DNA from: Moringa oleifera
Lineage: Eukaryota > Streptophyta > Magnoliopsida > Brassicales > Moringaceae
Assembly (NCBI GenBank): GCA_021397835.1
Contig: JAJFZO010000742.1
Location: 319,001 to 383,000 of the forward strand
Length of the DNA: 64,000 nucleotides
Reading direction: 5' to 3'
Shown here: one piece after another, positions 14,051 to 25,380 of the stretch
Position numbering within the stretch: the first letter of the stretch is position 1
How the letters are laid out: every line of letters starts with the position of its first letter
Made by a program: the position numbers and the translations under genes
The notes under the pieces: model-generated
The model's input: the letters and a program-made list of their open reading frames with translations, nothing else
Databases searched by the model: none
What the model was told of the DNA's origin: nothing

Positions 14051-15185
14051 ATTAGTCCTAATGTGTTTTTAAAATTTTTATATATGACAAAATTAGATGT
14101 CTATAATTATTAATAAATTGATTAGAAATGTTTGTATTGCATGTCCAAATATATTTTTTATCTCTTGTTTGGAGTGTTGAAAAGAAAAATAAAAGAAATA
14201 AAGATGAAGTGATCTTTTGGTGAAGTGATTTAAAAACTTTGTTAGATGATGAAAAAAAATAAGTTGATTATATAATTTTTTATTTTATTATTTTAAAAAG
14301 GTAAATTTTTTGATTCATAAATGAAGATGTGATTGTAATTACCAAAAAACATTATTAGCTTCTTCAATCTTATAAATCAAATAAATATTTAATTCACACA
14401 AAGGCATATGATATATGAATATTTTTCATCAAAATTAATTAAATAATATATATTTTGAATCAATTTTGATAATTATTAATTGAATATTAATAAAAAGTGT
14501 TAAGATTATTAAATAACCACGATAGTATCCTTTAAAATTCATATTTAAAAATATCTTTTAAGACCAAGCCAACCATTTTAAAAACAAAGAAATGTAACTT
14601 TTGGATTAATTTTCATAATTGTGGCTGAGATTAGGTAATCTAAAATATTAATACGTAAATTATATACATTTAACTTTGCACAAAGTAAATAGTAATTTTT
14701 GGAACCCTATGAAAATGTATCGTAAGTTAATTAATTAACACTTCTAATCTTTTATATATAAGCTAGTTTTACTTCACTAAATCATTTTGATCAGCGAAAT
14801 AGTCATCTTAATATCAGTTCATTCCAACTAAAGTAACTTTAAGACATTTAAATAACAAAAATAAAATCGTGTCTGAAAAATACTTTTGGTAACTAGAACT
14901 TATTTTAGTTAATATTTTTGTAAAATTTTTCATTCCTTTTCCAAATTCTTATAAACATTTAACCTAGTGCAACATTTGAATATATCAGAGATGTGTAACC
15001 ATTTTATTGAGATGATTTTGAATTAAGATAACAAAATTAGAGAGAATATTATGGTAAAATCGTTCGATATAAATATATATTCTCATCTTTAGTGAAAGAA
15101 CAAAATTTATTACTCTCTTTTACATTCTCTTTAAGTTATAAAAATTTACTCCCATGACATACATTGTCTCCTATGTCGATCAAAA
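14051..15185. other. AT-rich intergenic DNA
   Basis: No gene, RNA or repeat structure that I can support is visible here. Confidence 0.5.
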
Positions 15186-15512
15186 TTGATCGTCTGTCAT
15201 TGCAAGATCATACACAAACACTTGCAAGTAAGTGTCATGATGAACAATATTGTGCACATATCTAGGAGGCAATATGCATGCTTATGGTTGTCTCCGGATA
15301 TGGTTGTCTCTGGATACGTCGGCGGAGGCCTTCGAGCTGATTCCATGCATATGGGCCTAGAGCTTGACGACCTAGCATTGCATGCTCAAAAAGTTTGCTT
15401 TGTAAGACAAGTGAAATCATCAAGAAATTATGTTCTTGGCATTATCATAAAATTTGTCACAATAGCTAGAGTTTCATTGTATTTTGCTATTTCGGATGGT
15501 GAAATTGATTAA
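15186..15512 (+). CDS. Uncertain open reading frame of 108 codons
   Basis: This is an open frame in a locally less AT-rich patch (15260-15400) within AT-rich surroundings. A short direct repeat (GGTTGTCTC at about 15286 and 15302) lies inside. The predicted protein has no signal peptide, membrane segment or motif that I recognise. It may be part of an exon, a fragment of a captured gene, or chance. I keep it only because of the composition shift. Confidence 0.15.
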   Translation: MIVCHCKIIHKHLQVSVMMNNIVHISRRQYACLWLSPDMVVSGYVGGGLRADSMHMGLELDDLALHAQKVCFVRQVKSSRNYVLGIIIKFVTIARVSLYFAISDGEID

Positions 15513-16860
15513 TTCTCACACACTTCTTCTTTATATAGATCAATGAAATAATATAGTATTTTTCATCTAGAAATAAGGTAAAAGACAGAATTGGTATTGT
15601 CATTGATTATTTCATACTTTTCCTACAATAACTGATTTTGGGATTATATTAAGAAAACTAAAAGTTAAATTAACACAATTAGTCTTATAATGAATTGGTT
15701 AATGCAACAATGAACTAAACGACAATGTTAGATTATAAATCTGGTAAACTACCTGATTCTTAATTTGCATCAATATGTGACCTCTAAAATTAACAAAATA
15801 ATGTGGTGGACTAAAAGGAAAGTTTCAAAGACCAATCATACATACTCGTAAAAGAGACCAAATATTACATGCTTTATATGATTACCTCAACTTTTATAAC
15901 TATCTTAACTTTGACTGTATTCTTTAATCCTTTTTATCGATTTGAAGGCCCCCCCCCTCCCCCCCCCCCCCAAAAAAAGAATAAGAGAACTAAAAGAATG
16001 TAAATACTAACAAGTAGTTTTTCAGTAAGCAAGCTGTTAATTGTCTATTTCAAAATTGAGTGAAATTTCATTATTATCTTTACTTGACAGTTTGAAACTC
16101 AAAAATAATAATAATAATAATAAAATAATAAAAAATTTATGAGCCAACCTTGCTTTAGTCTAAGAATTTGAAAAGATGAGTTAGTAACCTTAATTTCAAA
16201 TCCAGTAGATGTAAAACAAACCCATGTCTTTATATAAGAATGCCGTAGTTATGTGCACAAATTTTGATAAAAGAAAATAAGAAGAGAATGTCGCAGGTAA
16301 ATGGATAAATATAAGAATGGTGTTAAATTCATTAACCAAATTAAATTGCTCAATCATAAGTAAAGAAAAGATTGTTTTTGGTGCCTCTTGTTGCTTGTAA
16401 AATTGAATTATATTCATAAAAATATGTTTGTTAATCATAATTACATTAGATATGTTCTCCTTACTCATATGCAAAAGTTATTAACATAAAAAGCCCTTAG
16501 GATTGAAGATACAATAATCAATAAATTCATGTAAACAAAATTAAGCTCTTTTACCCAATGAACAATATATAAATTCTAACAAAAAACATATATTTGAATA
16601 ATTAACTAATTTAAAATATGAAGTTCCATTGCATTAGCTTCAATAAAAAGAGATTCTTTAATGCATTAAAATTCAAAAATACTTTGATTAACATTGGAAT
16701 TAAGTACCACCAAAAGAGTGTTTCAATTATTGTAATATATGTAAAGAGGATTGTAGCATTGAAATAAAGAAGATGAAAAAACATTCTCCTTGTCCAACAA
16801 AGAAGAAGATGATATGCTTTTATTCCAACATGTTTACTCCTTAGCATCGGTACCATGATC
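15513..16860. other. Intergenic region downstream of the MBD-like gene
   Basis: The region contains a cytosine homopolymer tract at about 15949-15972 (reported separately) and a short AAT microsatellite at about 16106-16130. The open frames on the minus strand (16196-16474, 16611-16856) show only AT-biased residues and no motif. Confidence 0.4.
15949..15972 (+). repeat. Poly-cytosine tract
   Basis: The plus strand has nine C, one T and about thirteen C, followed by seven A. It is an abrupt GC island in AT-rich DNA and could form an i-motif (or G-quadruplex on the other strand). It could also partly be an assembly or sequencing artefact. Confidence 0.9.
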
Positions 16861-16932
16861 CTATTCTTCTATATAATTTCTAAGAACTTGGCGTCTAGAC
16901 CTGTATTGCCTCCCTTGTGAATCATGGTAGAT
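16861..16932 (-). CDS. MBD-like protein, exon 2 (C-terminal end)
   Basis: The minus strand shows a splice acceptor (pyrimidine-rich TTTGCTTCATTTGCAG) followed at 16932 by a 23-codon frame ending in TAG at 16861-16863. The peptide begins IYHDSQGRQYRSRRQVL. This fits the second half of a methyl-CpG-binding domain, where plants usually have YY-DP-x-G-x-x-[FY]-RS-x-x-EV. It continues the frame of the exon ending at 18814 without any shift, and the junction reads …FYW then IYHD…. The fit of motif, frame and splice signals at both ends is what supports this small exon. The intron would be 1,881 bases (16933-18813), beginning GTATGA and ending CAG. Confidence 0.7.
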   Translation of the reverse strand: MYHDSQGRQYRSRRQVLRNYIEE

Positions 16933-18813
16933 CTGCAAATGAAGCAAACTATTATAGTCGTCGGCTTATGGTTTGTCATGAAATATATAGTTATCGGTGA
17001 ACCATAATATACAAAAATATGAATTGTAACTAAATGAAAGTAATTTTTTATCAATCAGTGTAGTTGAATGCAAGTAAAATTGGGCAACCAGAAAAAATAC
17101 ACATCTTCTGGAAAAAATCTACTATCAAAATTTTAATCTATCTTTTAATCATTGCCTTTTGATCATGCAATTCTTGGTACATATCCGATCTCAATTTTGT
17201 ATCTACTCCCACAAGACCACATCCATAACACATTGCACTTTTAGTATAATAAGTCACAATTAACCTACAATGAACAAACCAACTTAAGCTACAAATATTT
17301 CAGGAGGATATTTAGGATGATGCAAGTAATAAAATATTGAAAAAGAGCTAAAGGAAAAAAAAGAATCCACAGCCAGTGTGACAATTTAACAGGCAAGTTC
17401 TATATATATATATATATATATGCTGTTTCTTTTATTGTGCTTCAGACACATAACATCATTTTGTGAAAACTATCAATAAAGATCACAACTTAGATTCAAC
17501 CAACATTTCTCCTATAGAACCAGGTTATAACGTCTCTTTTTGGATTTTCTTTTTTCTTTTTTTTTTTCACTTTTCTTTACACCCTTGTATCCTTGTTAAC
17601 TTAAAAGTCAGAGCCCTTCTTACTTCATAGGTAAGTCCCTTACTAACTTGAACATTAAGGACTATTATTCAAGAGTTCTTCTTTCTCTTGTAGGTAACCT
17701 TTACCACGCCAGCATCAAGGACTCTCCTTATTTTTATGTGTCCTCATCTCTTAATGAGATTCTGGCTCAAATCAACTCCTCTCCATCCCACTTACCGATT
17801 TTACTAATGTCAACCATTAATGATAACTAATGTCTTATTTATATCTAGTATGACAAGATGGTTAATGGAGCATCAATATAAGTTTGGAAGAAAGTGTTTT
17901 GAATGAATTGAAGCTTACAAGTCAACAAAAAGTTTTGGCACCTTCTCTTTCTTAACCTAAGAAAAGGAACAACAATGTTTCTTTGGTTTGAGGAAGGTAG
18001 AGAAAGGAAAACCTAAAGGATCTAGTACTTTTATTTATTTATATTGATAACAAGCTTTCCTAAAGAAAAAGTAAAGGAAGAACTTCCAATTACTCCTGTA
18101 GTTTTGTGTTCATGATATAATTTTTCTAATTGTATACTTACATCATTTACTAATGGTTTGATATAAATATATAATATCCAGAGATTATTAAGATGTGATT
18201 AATGCATATTTCTCGCTTTTGGGGACTAAGATTTTGGTGTTTATGTATTAGGAAGTGATATTTTTTAAGGTTTTGAAGTGCACATTTATTTTTTTCTTTA
18301 TCTAAAAGATAGTCTTAATTTTCTCATCTTTACTTTTAATTTCAAACTTGTAATTTATCACTTAATGTATCTTATTTTATTACCTTCCAACTTTAGGTTA
18401 TTATGATGTATAAAGCTATAGAGACGTGGTAACTAATTCACCAAGCTTACATAATTAATTGTTTTTTTTTTTACAATTAGGGTTTATGAAATTAATGAAT
18501 AACAGTCCTTTGATGGTTGACAACAACCAACATAATTTTTTAAAAAAATGAATTCAAGCTAAAAACATAAAACTTATAAAATTAAAATTGTTCTCACATG
18601 TTAATTATAGATTAGAAAACAACCAACTCGGATATGTAATACAGTTAATTTTATTTTTCCTATGTCATGGAATAATACCCTTTTGATGAGTCATTCATAT
18701 GACAAGAAAACATGAAATTAAGAAATTAACTGAAAATTATGTATAAAAGCAAACTGCAAAGGCAAAGTAACAAATGTATATATATATATATACACAAAAG
18801 TTTGAAATCATAC

Positions 18814-19197
18814 CCAATAGAAATTCTGTGGAGATCTCACTCTTTTCTCAGCCACCCAACCTTGACGTAGCCATCGAAAATTGGGAGAATTTCTATCAAA
18901 GAAGATGGAGACAACATTCTCTCGCAGCCTCCTATTTCCTCTTCTTTGTAGTAGCACCTCCATAGTGGAGATTGTTTCTTGTTCAAGGGGCCTTGCGTTG
19001 TTTACTATCGCCCCATCTCGTAGAGAAACCTCCACATAGGTGCCATTCCGCACACCATAATAGAAATGGCCCGGTGGTATAAGAGGCATGACCAGCTCTT
19101 GTGGTGGCTGATGCCTTTGAGATGCTCTAACAGGCATCTCCCTTGTTCTGGGTAGCCTTGAGTTAGATGCTTGAATAATATTTGCTTGGTACGGCAT
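18814..19197 (-). CDS. MBD-like protein, exon 1
   Basis: This 128-codon exon starts at the ATG at 19197 (MPYQANII…). A basic, Pro/Gln/Arg-rich N-terminus (residues 1-40) precedes a folded-looking segment with IPPGHFYYGV, YVEVSLRDG and TMEVLLQRRGNRRLR. The final part, WLRQGWVAEKRVRSPQNFYW, resembles the start of a methyl-CpG-binding domain (W-x-x-E-x-R-x-R). Exon 2 supplies the rest, giving a protein of about 151 residues. MBD proteins bind methylated or unmethylated CpG DNA in the nucleus. Whether this one does cannot be judged from sequence. The frame is not AT-biased like its surroundings, which supports a real gene. A TATA box sits about 110 bases upstream and a six-codon upstream ORF lies at 19270-19287. 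A further 5' exon cannot be excluded. Confidence 0.7.
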
Positions 19198-19306
19198 AGT
19201 TATATGGCACACGATTGATAGAATAAGAGAAAATGGTTAACAAAGTTAGATTCAAATGATTTTTGTGTTCTAGATAAAGAGGTTCATAGATTTCCTCACG
19301 CTTCTT

Positions 19307-19315
19307 TTTTATATA
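19307..19315 (-). promoter_or_regulatory. TATA box of the MBD-like gene
   Basis: The minus strand reads ATTATATAAAAAAG across this position. A start about 30 bases downstream would give a leader of roughly 80 bases containing a minimal upstream ORF (19270-19287, ATG to TAG) before the ATG at 19197. Confidence 0.45.
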
Positions 19316-19319
19316 ATTC

Positions 19320-20424
19320 AATAAGATAAATAAGGGAATAAGCTGAACATGACACAGATGTTCCATGTCTCTAGTAGAGTTTTTCACCCAAGCTCCTTCT
19401 TTTTCTATCTTTTATTGTGCCTAAGAATAGCAGTCTAATTATTATTTGTTAGCATAAAAGTATGGTTTTTTAAAAAAATCTATATATTATACAATGAATG
19501 AGCTAAAAAGGAATATTTGTCAAAACTTCATAATTTTATTTTTATGGAAATATGAAAGGTGATTTGGTTATGACTGATATCTTTTGAATTTTGTTTTGTT
19601 TCCAAAAGTATGCACTAGGTTTTAACTTGATCAACAATTTCATTTTATTCAATTGTTTTATACAGTAATAAATAACATGAATAAAAAATCAATTTTAACC
19701 TTAGTGTCCTCTATGCTGTTGACTTGTTGAGTAATTTAGGTGGATGGAGAATATGAACAAAGTTGACTGCTTCTTAATTTTTTTTATTATTGAAAAAAAC
19801 AATTAAAAAAAAACAATTTCTGTGTAATAAGCATATCATAGATTTGACTGTATTTTACATAGTAATAATTGTAAAATTCTCAAGTCATAAAAATCAAATG
19901 ATAAACAAAAAAAACATGTTAGATGGGAGCTATATGTTCTCTCATTAAAATTACAGAACTAGTCTTCTAGGTTGATTTTAGTCATTACTAATAAAAAGAA
20001 AAACTATTGAATAACTTTGCTGAATGATACATTATCATTAAAGCCAGTAAACCTGAAATAAAAATCAACAAATTGACAAAATCTAAAAGGATGCATTGTG
20101 AATTAACTTAAACCAGTGAAATACCATTGCCATTGTTGCAGGATTCCTCAAGCAGAAAGTCAGAAAACGCCTTTTGATGAGATCGGTGGAAAGAGACAGC
20201 ATTGCCTAGGTCTGTGAGAACTTGAGGCAATGACCAAAAGACATAGAATAAACGGGAGACCTCCTGGATTTAGGTTTCACAGTGATTAGAAGTTTCCAAA
20301 AACAAATAAAAGGATCCAAAAACAAAACCATTGTTTCCAAGTAGGCTATGTAAAACGACTACTTGGTATCATCATCATCACCAGATAAGTAACTCTTAAT
20401 CCTTGTTCTGGAACCTTCGTTTGA
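19320..20424. other. Intergenic region
   Basis: I see no supported gene. It lies upstream of the MBD-like gene on the minus strand. Confidence 0.4.
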
Positions 20425-20610
20425 TTAGGATAAGCAGCTACACAAGTTAGAGAGGAAAAAGAGAGACGTTTTAGCTATGGTTCGAAGAAGGAGAAAACAA
20501 AAAGAAAGAAACGAAGTACTAAGGCCATGGGTTGGCGACAAAGCTTGCCCGCAGGTTGACAAAAGAACTACGAGCAAAACAAAATAAAAAATTAAAAAAA
20601 AAATTCTCAT
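20425..20610 (-). CDS. Possible small secreted or membrane peptide
   Basis: This is a 61-codon frame from the ATG at 20610. The first 25 residues (MRIFFLIFYFVLLVVLLSTC) look like a signal peptide or membrane anchor, followed by GQALSPTHGLSTSF. The rest is again Leu/Phe/Ser-rich, ending in TAA-free coding up to the stop at 20425. A TATA-like TATATATATAA lies about 45-55 bases upstream, which is close for a plant leader. I do not recognise a family. Because T-rich DNA encodes Phe and Leu by default, it could be chance. Confidence 0.25.
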   Translation of the reverse strand: MRIFFLIFYFVLLVVLLSTCGQALSPTHGLSTSFLSFCFLLLRTIAKTSLFFLSNLCSCLS

Positions 20611-20639
20611 TGAACATTCAAAGATCGACAACAGCTTCA

Positions 20640-22690
20640 GTAGCTAGAGATTATATATATAACCTAGCAAAGCGAAAGTGAATTAGCTAAAAAAAAAAAA
20701 AAAAAGCCAAACTAAAGGAATATAGAGAGGGAGTGAGAAAAAAAAATTTTAAGATCAATTTTGTATAACCCTGAAAGACTCCAAAACATTATAAGTCCTA
20801 AAAGTAGGTCAATTTTTGTAACTACATTACTTTTGATTGTGATTTTATAATCCTACATGCAAATTGGAAACCCAAGGATGAAATGAAAGAAGAAGAAGAA
20901 GAAGATAATAGAAAGAATGTAACTACTAAGAAGTAAATTTCTAAATGTGAAGCTATTAGCTTTTACAAATATTTTTAAGATCAAACTTAATCATTGTATA
21001 ATTGTTGTGTATTTGAAGTTCCAGTGAAATTTCATAATTATACCATAACTTTAATTTCAAATCTCGTTGATTTAAAAACACTAATTAATTGAATACCCTT
21101 TCCTTTTGCTAATTAAATTATGTGAACATATTAATCATGTGTACAAAATTAGTAAGAAGAGATAAAAGGAGAATGATCCATGTAGATAGTTGCTTAAAGA
21201 TAAGATTGGTATTAAACTCATTAACTAAGTTAAACTACTTAGTGCAGTGAAGAAAGATTGTTTTTGACCCCTCAAGTTGCTTGTAAAATTCAATTCTGCT
21301 TATAAAAATAGATATTTTGTCATAAAATGCATTACATATGTTCCCTTCAGTCGATTAGTTAGATGCACCACTTCTACATTTTTAATGAAGAGAGTCATTG
21401 AGATTAAGAATTAAACTTTTTTTTTAGAATTGAGCTCAAGTGATTACTATTCAACTAATCCAACTAAATGAGAATGAAAGATCTCATTCGGAAATCATAT
21501 GCTTAATTTGGTAAAATTGTGAAATCATGTTTGTTGTTGAACAGTTGAAAAATGTACTAGAAATTCTTTTATTTTTTTCTTTCCTTGCACAGTTTTTGAC
21601 CGACTTTTTTAATTATCATACCCAATTTTGTTCTATAAGATAGAAATCTTATTTGGTGAATCAAATTTTATGGTTTTAAATGTTCTTTGCTTGTTTAGTA
21701 CAAGCATCTTACAAGGAAATTAAGCTCTCTGTGCAGCCTTTTTGGGTTGCAAATTAATATAATCTGAACCTAGTTGAGTGCCTACTCGAACTCATTTATC
21801 GATAATCGAATCATTTGTGCTAACAGGAACTTGTTTTGGCTGCATAGCCCATTCCGTATGGTTTTTTTAGATAAAGATATTGGAGTAATTCTATTAGATG
21901 TCTTACGTTCTTTTGGATGCATAGGATTTGTGAAGCTCAATAATATATTTGGAGTGATCTCAGAAAATTATGATATTTTATTTTCAAAGGGCTACAAAAA
22001 GGGGAAGAGAAGATTCCTCTTTGTCTAAGTTGATTTTTGATTGGTGATTAGATACTAGGTTGTCTATATGATTGAGGAAGGGACCATTGACATCATCTGC
22101 TGTTATTGTTGTGTGTGCTATTGATCAGAACTTAAATGGATCAGCTAAAACAGCAGGAATTTCATTAAGGTTATCCATTTTGCATGTCTTAATCAAAGCT
22201 ATCCACTTTTTCTTTTCCTCCGTTTGTTTTGTTTATGCAATTCATCATAATAAGTTCCAATTACATATGGTTAATTAATTGATTAGTTGTTTGTAAATAT
22301 AAAAAATGTATCAGTTTTTTTATACTTAAATATTCTTATTATTTTGGAGCAAGAAATTAGTTGCAATTAAGAAGATGCTGAGGTTGGAAAAATAAACACA
22401 GTGGAGAGAAAAGGTACTTCGCCCTAATATTATTAAAGCCAACTGAAGTTGCATGTCATGCAGAACGAGAACTGTCTGATTCATCAGAATAAATGTTGGC
22501 TCTCTAGACTTTCAACTTTCCTAAATATGCATTTGTAAAACTTGTCATACTGATCTGAAATGCAAAGAATTATTGTTCCTTAAGCTTCCAATCTTTGAAG
22601 AGTACTACAAATGGAGATGCATGATCAGATTGCTAGAAAAGATGATAAATTAAAACTCAACAAGGTATTAGAACCTTGATGCTTCCTACA
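20640..22690. other. Intergenic region
   Basis: There is an adenine run at about 20690-20705 and no supported gene. The plus-strand open frames at 21774-22028 and 22072-22278 show no motif. Near 22560-22670 the sequence (AAGCTTCCAATCTTTGAAGAGTACTACAAATGGAGATG) resembles the downstream flanks of the other family copies and is probably the 3' untranslated region of the gene at 22699-23067. Confidence 0.4.
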
Positions 22691-22698
22691 GATGTTCC

Positions 22699-23067
22699 CT
22701 ACACTATTTGATAATAGTAATAATTTTGAAATGTGTAGCAGTACAAACTCATAGGTCCATTGATGCCATCATTGATTTGGTTCTTGTCTCCATTGGTGTT
22801 GTGCTGTGTGTCAGTATTACCATTGTTATTGAAAGCTGGCCCTTTATGTTTGTTATTTCTTCCATGGTTCCTATGATACCTGGGCACACGCTGCTTCCTT
22901 CGAGACAAAGGAAAGGTAGCCTGGTGCACCGGGCGCCGGTAGAAGATCCCTCGAGTAGATTCAATGCTCCGATCAGCTACCTGCAGATGCCCTGGATGAA
23001 CTCCTGCTTCAGCTTCCTGATCAAACCATCCTTCAGTTTCCTCATCGTATTCTTCTTCAGTTTCCAT
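22699..23067 (-). CDS. Gly/Asn-repeat-tail protein, intact copy A (122 aa)
   Basis: The family is not recognised. I chose the ATG at 23067 because the leader before it (…GGGTTTGATA) is shared with the starts of other copies. Residues 1-25 are very acidic (METEEEYDEETEGWFDQEAE). Residues 40-70 are basic, with SRRKQR and PRYHRNHGR. Residues 71-112 are the family tail, with NNKHKGPAFNNNG, then NTDTQHN, then NGDKNQIND, then GINGPMSL. The end is tyrosine-rich (QNYYYYQIV). The tail splits into two stretches of 21 residues with regular Gly/Asn turns and alternating hydrophobics, which would suit a beta-solenoid or amyloid-type fold (inference). The gene has its own TATA promoter and no frame break. 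The role is unknown. Confidence 0.65.
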   Translation of the reverse strand: METEEEYDEETEGWFDQEAEAGVHPGHLQVADRSIESTRGIFYRRPVHQATFPLSRRKQRVPRYHRNHGRNNKHKGPAFNNNGNTDTQHNTNGDKNQINDGINGPMSLYCYTFQNYYYYQIV

Positions 23068-23119
23068 TATTATCAAACCCTTGTTTCAGTCCTTCATAAA
23101 TTCAAAGGAACTTGTCTAG

Positions 23120-23190
23120 CCTATTATAAAGAAGCAGTTCGAGGACTACAAAGCTTCAGCTTAATGGCAACGCTACCATCTGAACAAGAA
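23120..23190 (-). promoter_or_regulatory. Family promoter of copy A
   Basis: On the minus strand TTTATAAT lies at about 23122-23130, some 57 bases before the ATG. Upstream come a variant of the shared TTCTTGAAACTGC element (here altered) and GGTAGCGTTGCCATTAAGC, the conserved box seen before most copies. Confidence 0.55.
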
Positions 23191-23249
23191 AGAATATATT
23201 TCTTGGTCATGATTCCATCACACAACTTTCGGCTTCCTCTAAATAATTA

Positions 23250-24035
23250 GAGAATAGAATCCACACCAAACTGATAATTCGATAAGAATAATCTATTTTT
23301 GACCATAACAAAGAGTTTGACCAATTATTCGACCAAATTGATAATTCAGTAAGCACAATCCATACCCATTATTTTTTACCATAAAAAAATACAATTTTCT
23401 ACCTGCAAAATAGTATCAGTCATGGATGGAACAGTCCTTTTCTAATTAAAAGAAATGATAACCTCCCTGTTTATTCCATATGCTCTTATCCAATCATCAA
23501 AAAAGCAAGAGTAGGCCCCTTGAATTTCTCTTTTTCTCACTACCAAGAGTTAGAGATACTGGAAAAGTTTGCATCTCAAAGGGATTTGGATAAGGTTATT
23601 TTAACTGTGGCAATGTAGCCACTTCCCTTTACTATTGGAACTTTCTTCACTAACATTTTCTGAGGAGACAGCATGGGTGATGCTCAACTCTTTTGCCTCT
23701 TTGCTATGGATCTGATGCCATTTTCAAAAACAACTGTAAGCATCTCTCTGTGGGTAACATAAAACATACTGTAAGCATTTCATCAGACATATATATGTCA
23801 CTATGATTCCAATCAAACTATTTTAGGTGGCCAACAAATATGGTCGGTCCTTATATTGTTTTAGCGTCTTTATTGGTGTTTGGCGGTTAGCTAGGGATGT
23901 TTCGAGATCCGTTGTTATTATTTTAAAAAAATAAAAATAATACAAAAATAAGAAAAATAAATAAATTCAACAATTAATTAAATTTGTATTAATCATTAAA
24001 TTTTATCATTATTTTACCGTTAATAATTGGTTAAG
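23250..24035. other. Intergenic region
   Basis: I see no supported gene. It runs from the promoter side of copy A into the AT-rich tandem duplication. Confidence 0.4.
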
Positions 24036-25380
24036 TAAAACATTTAATTTTATGTATTTTAATAATTGATTGACACTATCGTTTCAATGCTGTTATTTTG
24101 AATTTTTTAATGTAATTTTTTGTAATATAAATTCAAAAAATATAAATTTTTAGTTCTCAATATTTTGTGATAATAATTTAAATTTTTTTAATACATGTAA
24201 AAAAAATTCAAATCAAAATTCATCATATAAAATTTTTAATTTAAATATTTTTAATTATAATTTTTTAATAAATTAATTTAATTTAAATTAAATTAATAAA
24301 TTAAAATTTGATTGATAATTTTTTAACGTCAAAATTTATTTAATAATATAAAATAAATATTAGTTTTTTATAATTATTATTTTATAAAAAATATATATTA
24401 TTTTATAATTTTTAAAAATAATGACAATAAAATCTAACTAAAAAAGTGAGATCTCACTAGAAGATATTATACCTAATTGTGGCCCCACCAATGATACAGG
24501 AATTTTTATCATCTTTCTTGTTGATCATTTCTTTATTATATATTTTTATAGAATCAAAGTCAGTGATAACATGTGCAACACATTTTTATAGAATCAAAGT
24601 GTGTGGTAACATGTGCAACACCAAAGGATTGATCATTTTACTTTATTTTATTTTATTCTTACTTTTACTAATTTAAATTTATATAATGTATATAATATTA
24701 TTTTAAATTTATATTTTCATTTTAAAGATGTTTTCGGTATTATAAAAGAAACTTTCACATTTATATTTCATTATAATATAAAATTTTACTAAATTAGTTT
24801 ATAAATATAATATCATATAATCAATTTTTATAAAAATCAAAGTTATATGTTTAAGAAACAAATTTATATTATATTAATTATAGTGTTTCTTCTTATAATT
24901 GAAATCATTTCATATTTTTAAAATAAAAATATATAAAATAGTAATTAATAAAATTTAAAATAAAATGAATTCACAAAAGATAAAAAATTTTAAGAAATTA
25001 ATGAAAACGCTAAAAAATCAGAAATAATACCAACAAATGTTTACTTTTAATAAATAAAAGAAAAATATATAAAAGCACCATTTTTTATATTTAATTTCAT
25101 ATACTAGTCTGAAATTTTTAATTTTTTTCTTTTTACATTCTTTTATATTTTTAAAACATATTTTAAAATGAAAAATATAAAAATAAACAAATTATCTATA
25201 AATTAATTATCAGTAATTTAATTTAATAGTGATCATTAAAAAAAATAGATATTAATTTAGACGGTCGAGATTTTGATATTTGTTTCAAATCATCCAACGG
25301 CTTCTTTTGAATATGATTTAATTTTGATCATTAAAGAAAACAGTGAAGAAATGATACTCATTTTCAATAAGAAAATATAA
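24036..25380. repeat. AT-rich tandem duplication, unit 1
   Basis: This unit of about 1.34 kb is followed directly by a diverged copy (25381-26735). Landmarks recur in order: ATTTTAATAATTGATTGA, TGTGGCCCCACCAAT, ATAGAATCAAAGT, CATGTGCAACAC and GATACTCATTTTCAAT. Offsets are about 1,337 to 1,349 bases. Inside it, a repeat of about 39 bases (TAGAATCAAAG… CATGTGCAACAC) occurs twice near 24550-24622. I see no coding potential. Confidence 0.8.

Noticed and set aside
16196..16856. Two minus-strand frames near the MBD-like gene
   Set aside because: They lie downstream of its stop codon and show AT-driven composition only.
17648..17830. Plus-strand 60-codon frame within the MBD-like intron
   Set aside because: It has no recognisable motif and lies antisense within an intron.
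22708..23250. Plus-strand frame of 180 codons antisense to copy A, with similar antisense frames at 33050, 31291, 35924 and 60496
   Set aside because: The recurring HRSIDAIxDLV…SIDVVLG pattern is just the complement of the conserved tail DNA. The sense frame has the promoter, the start context and the coherent motif.
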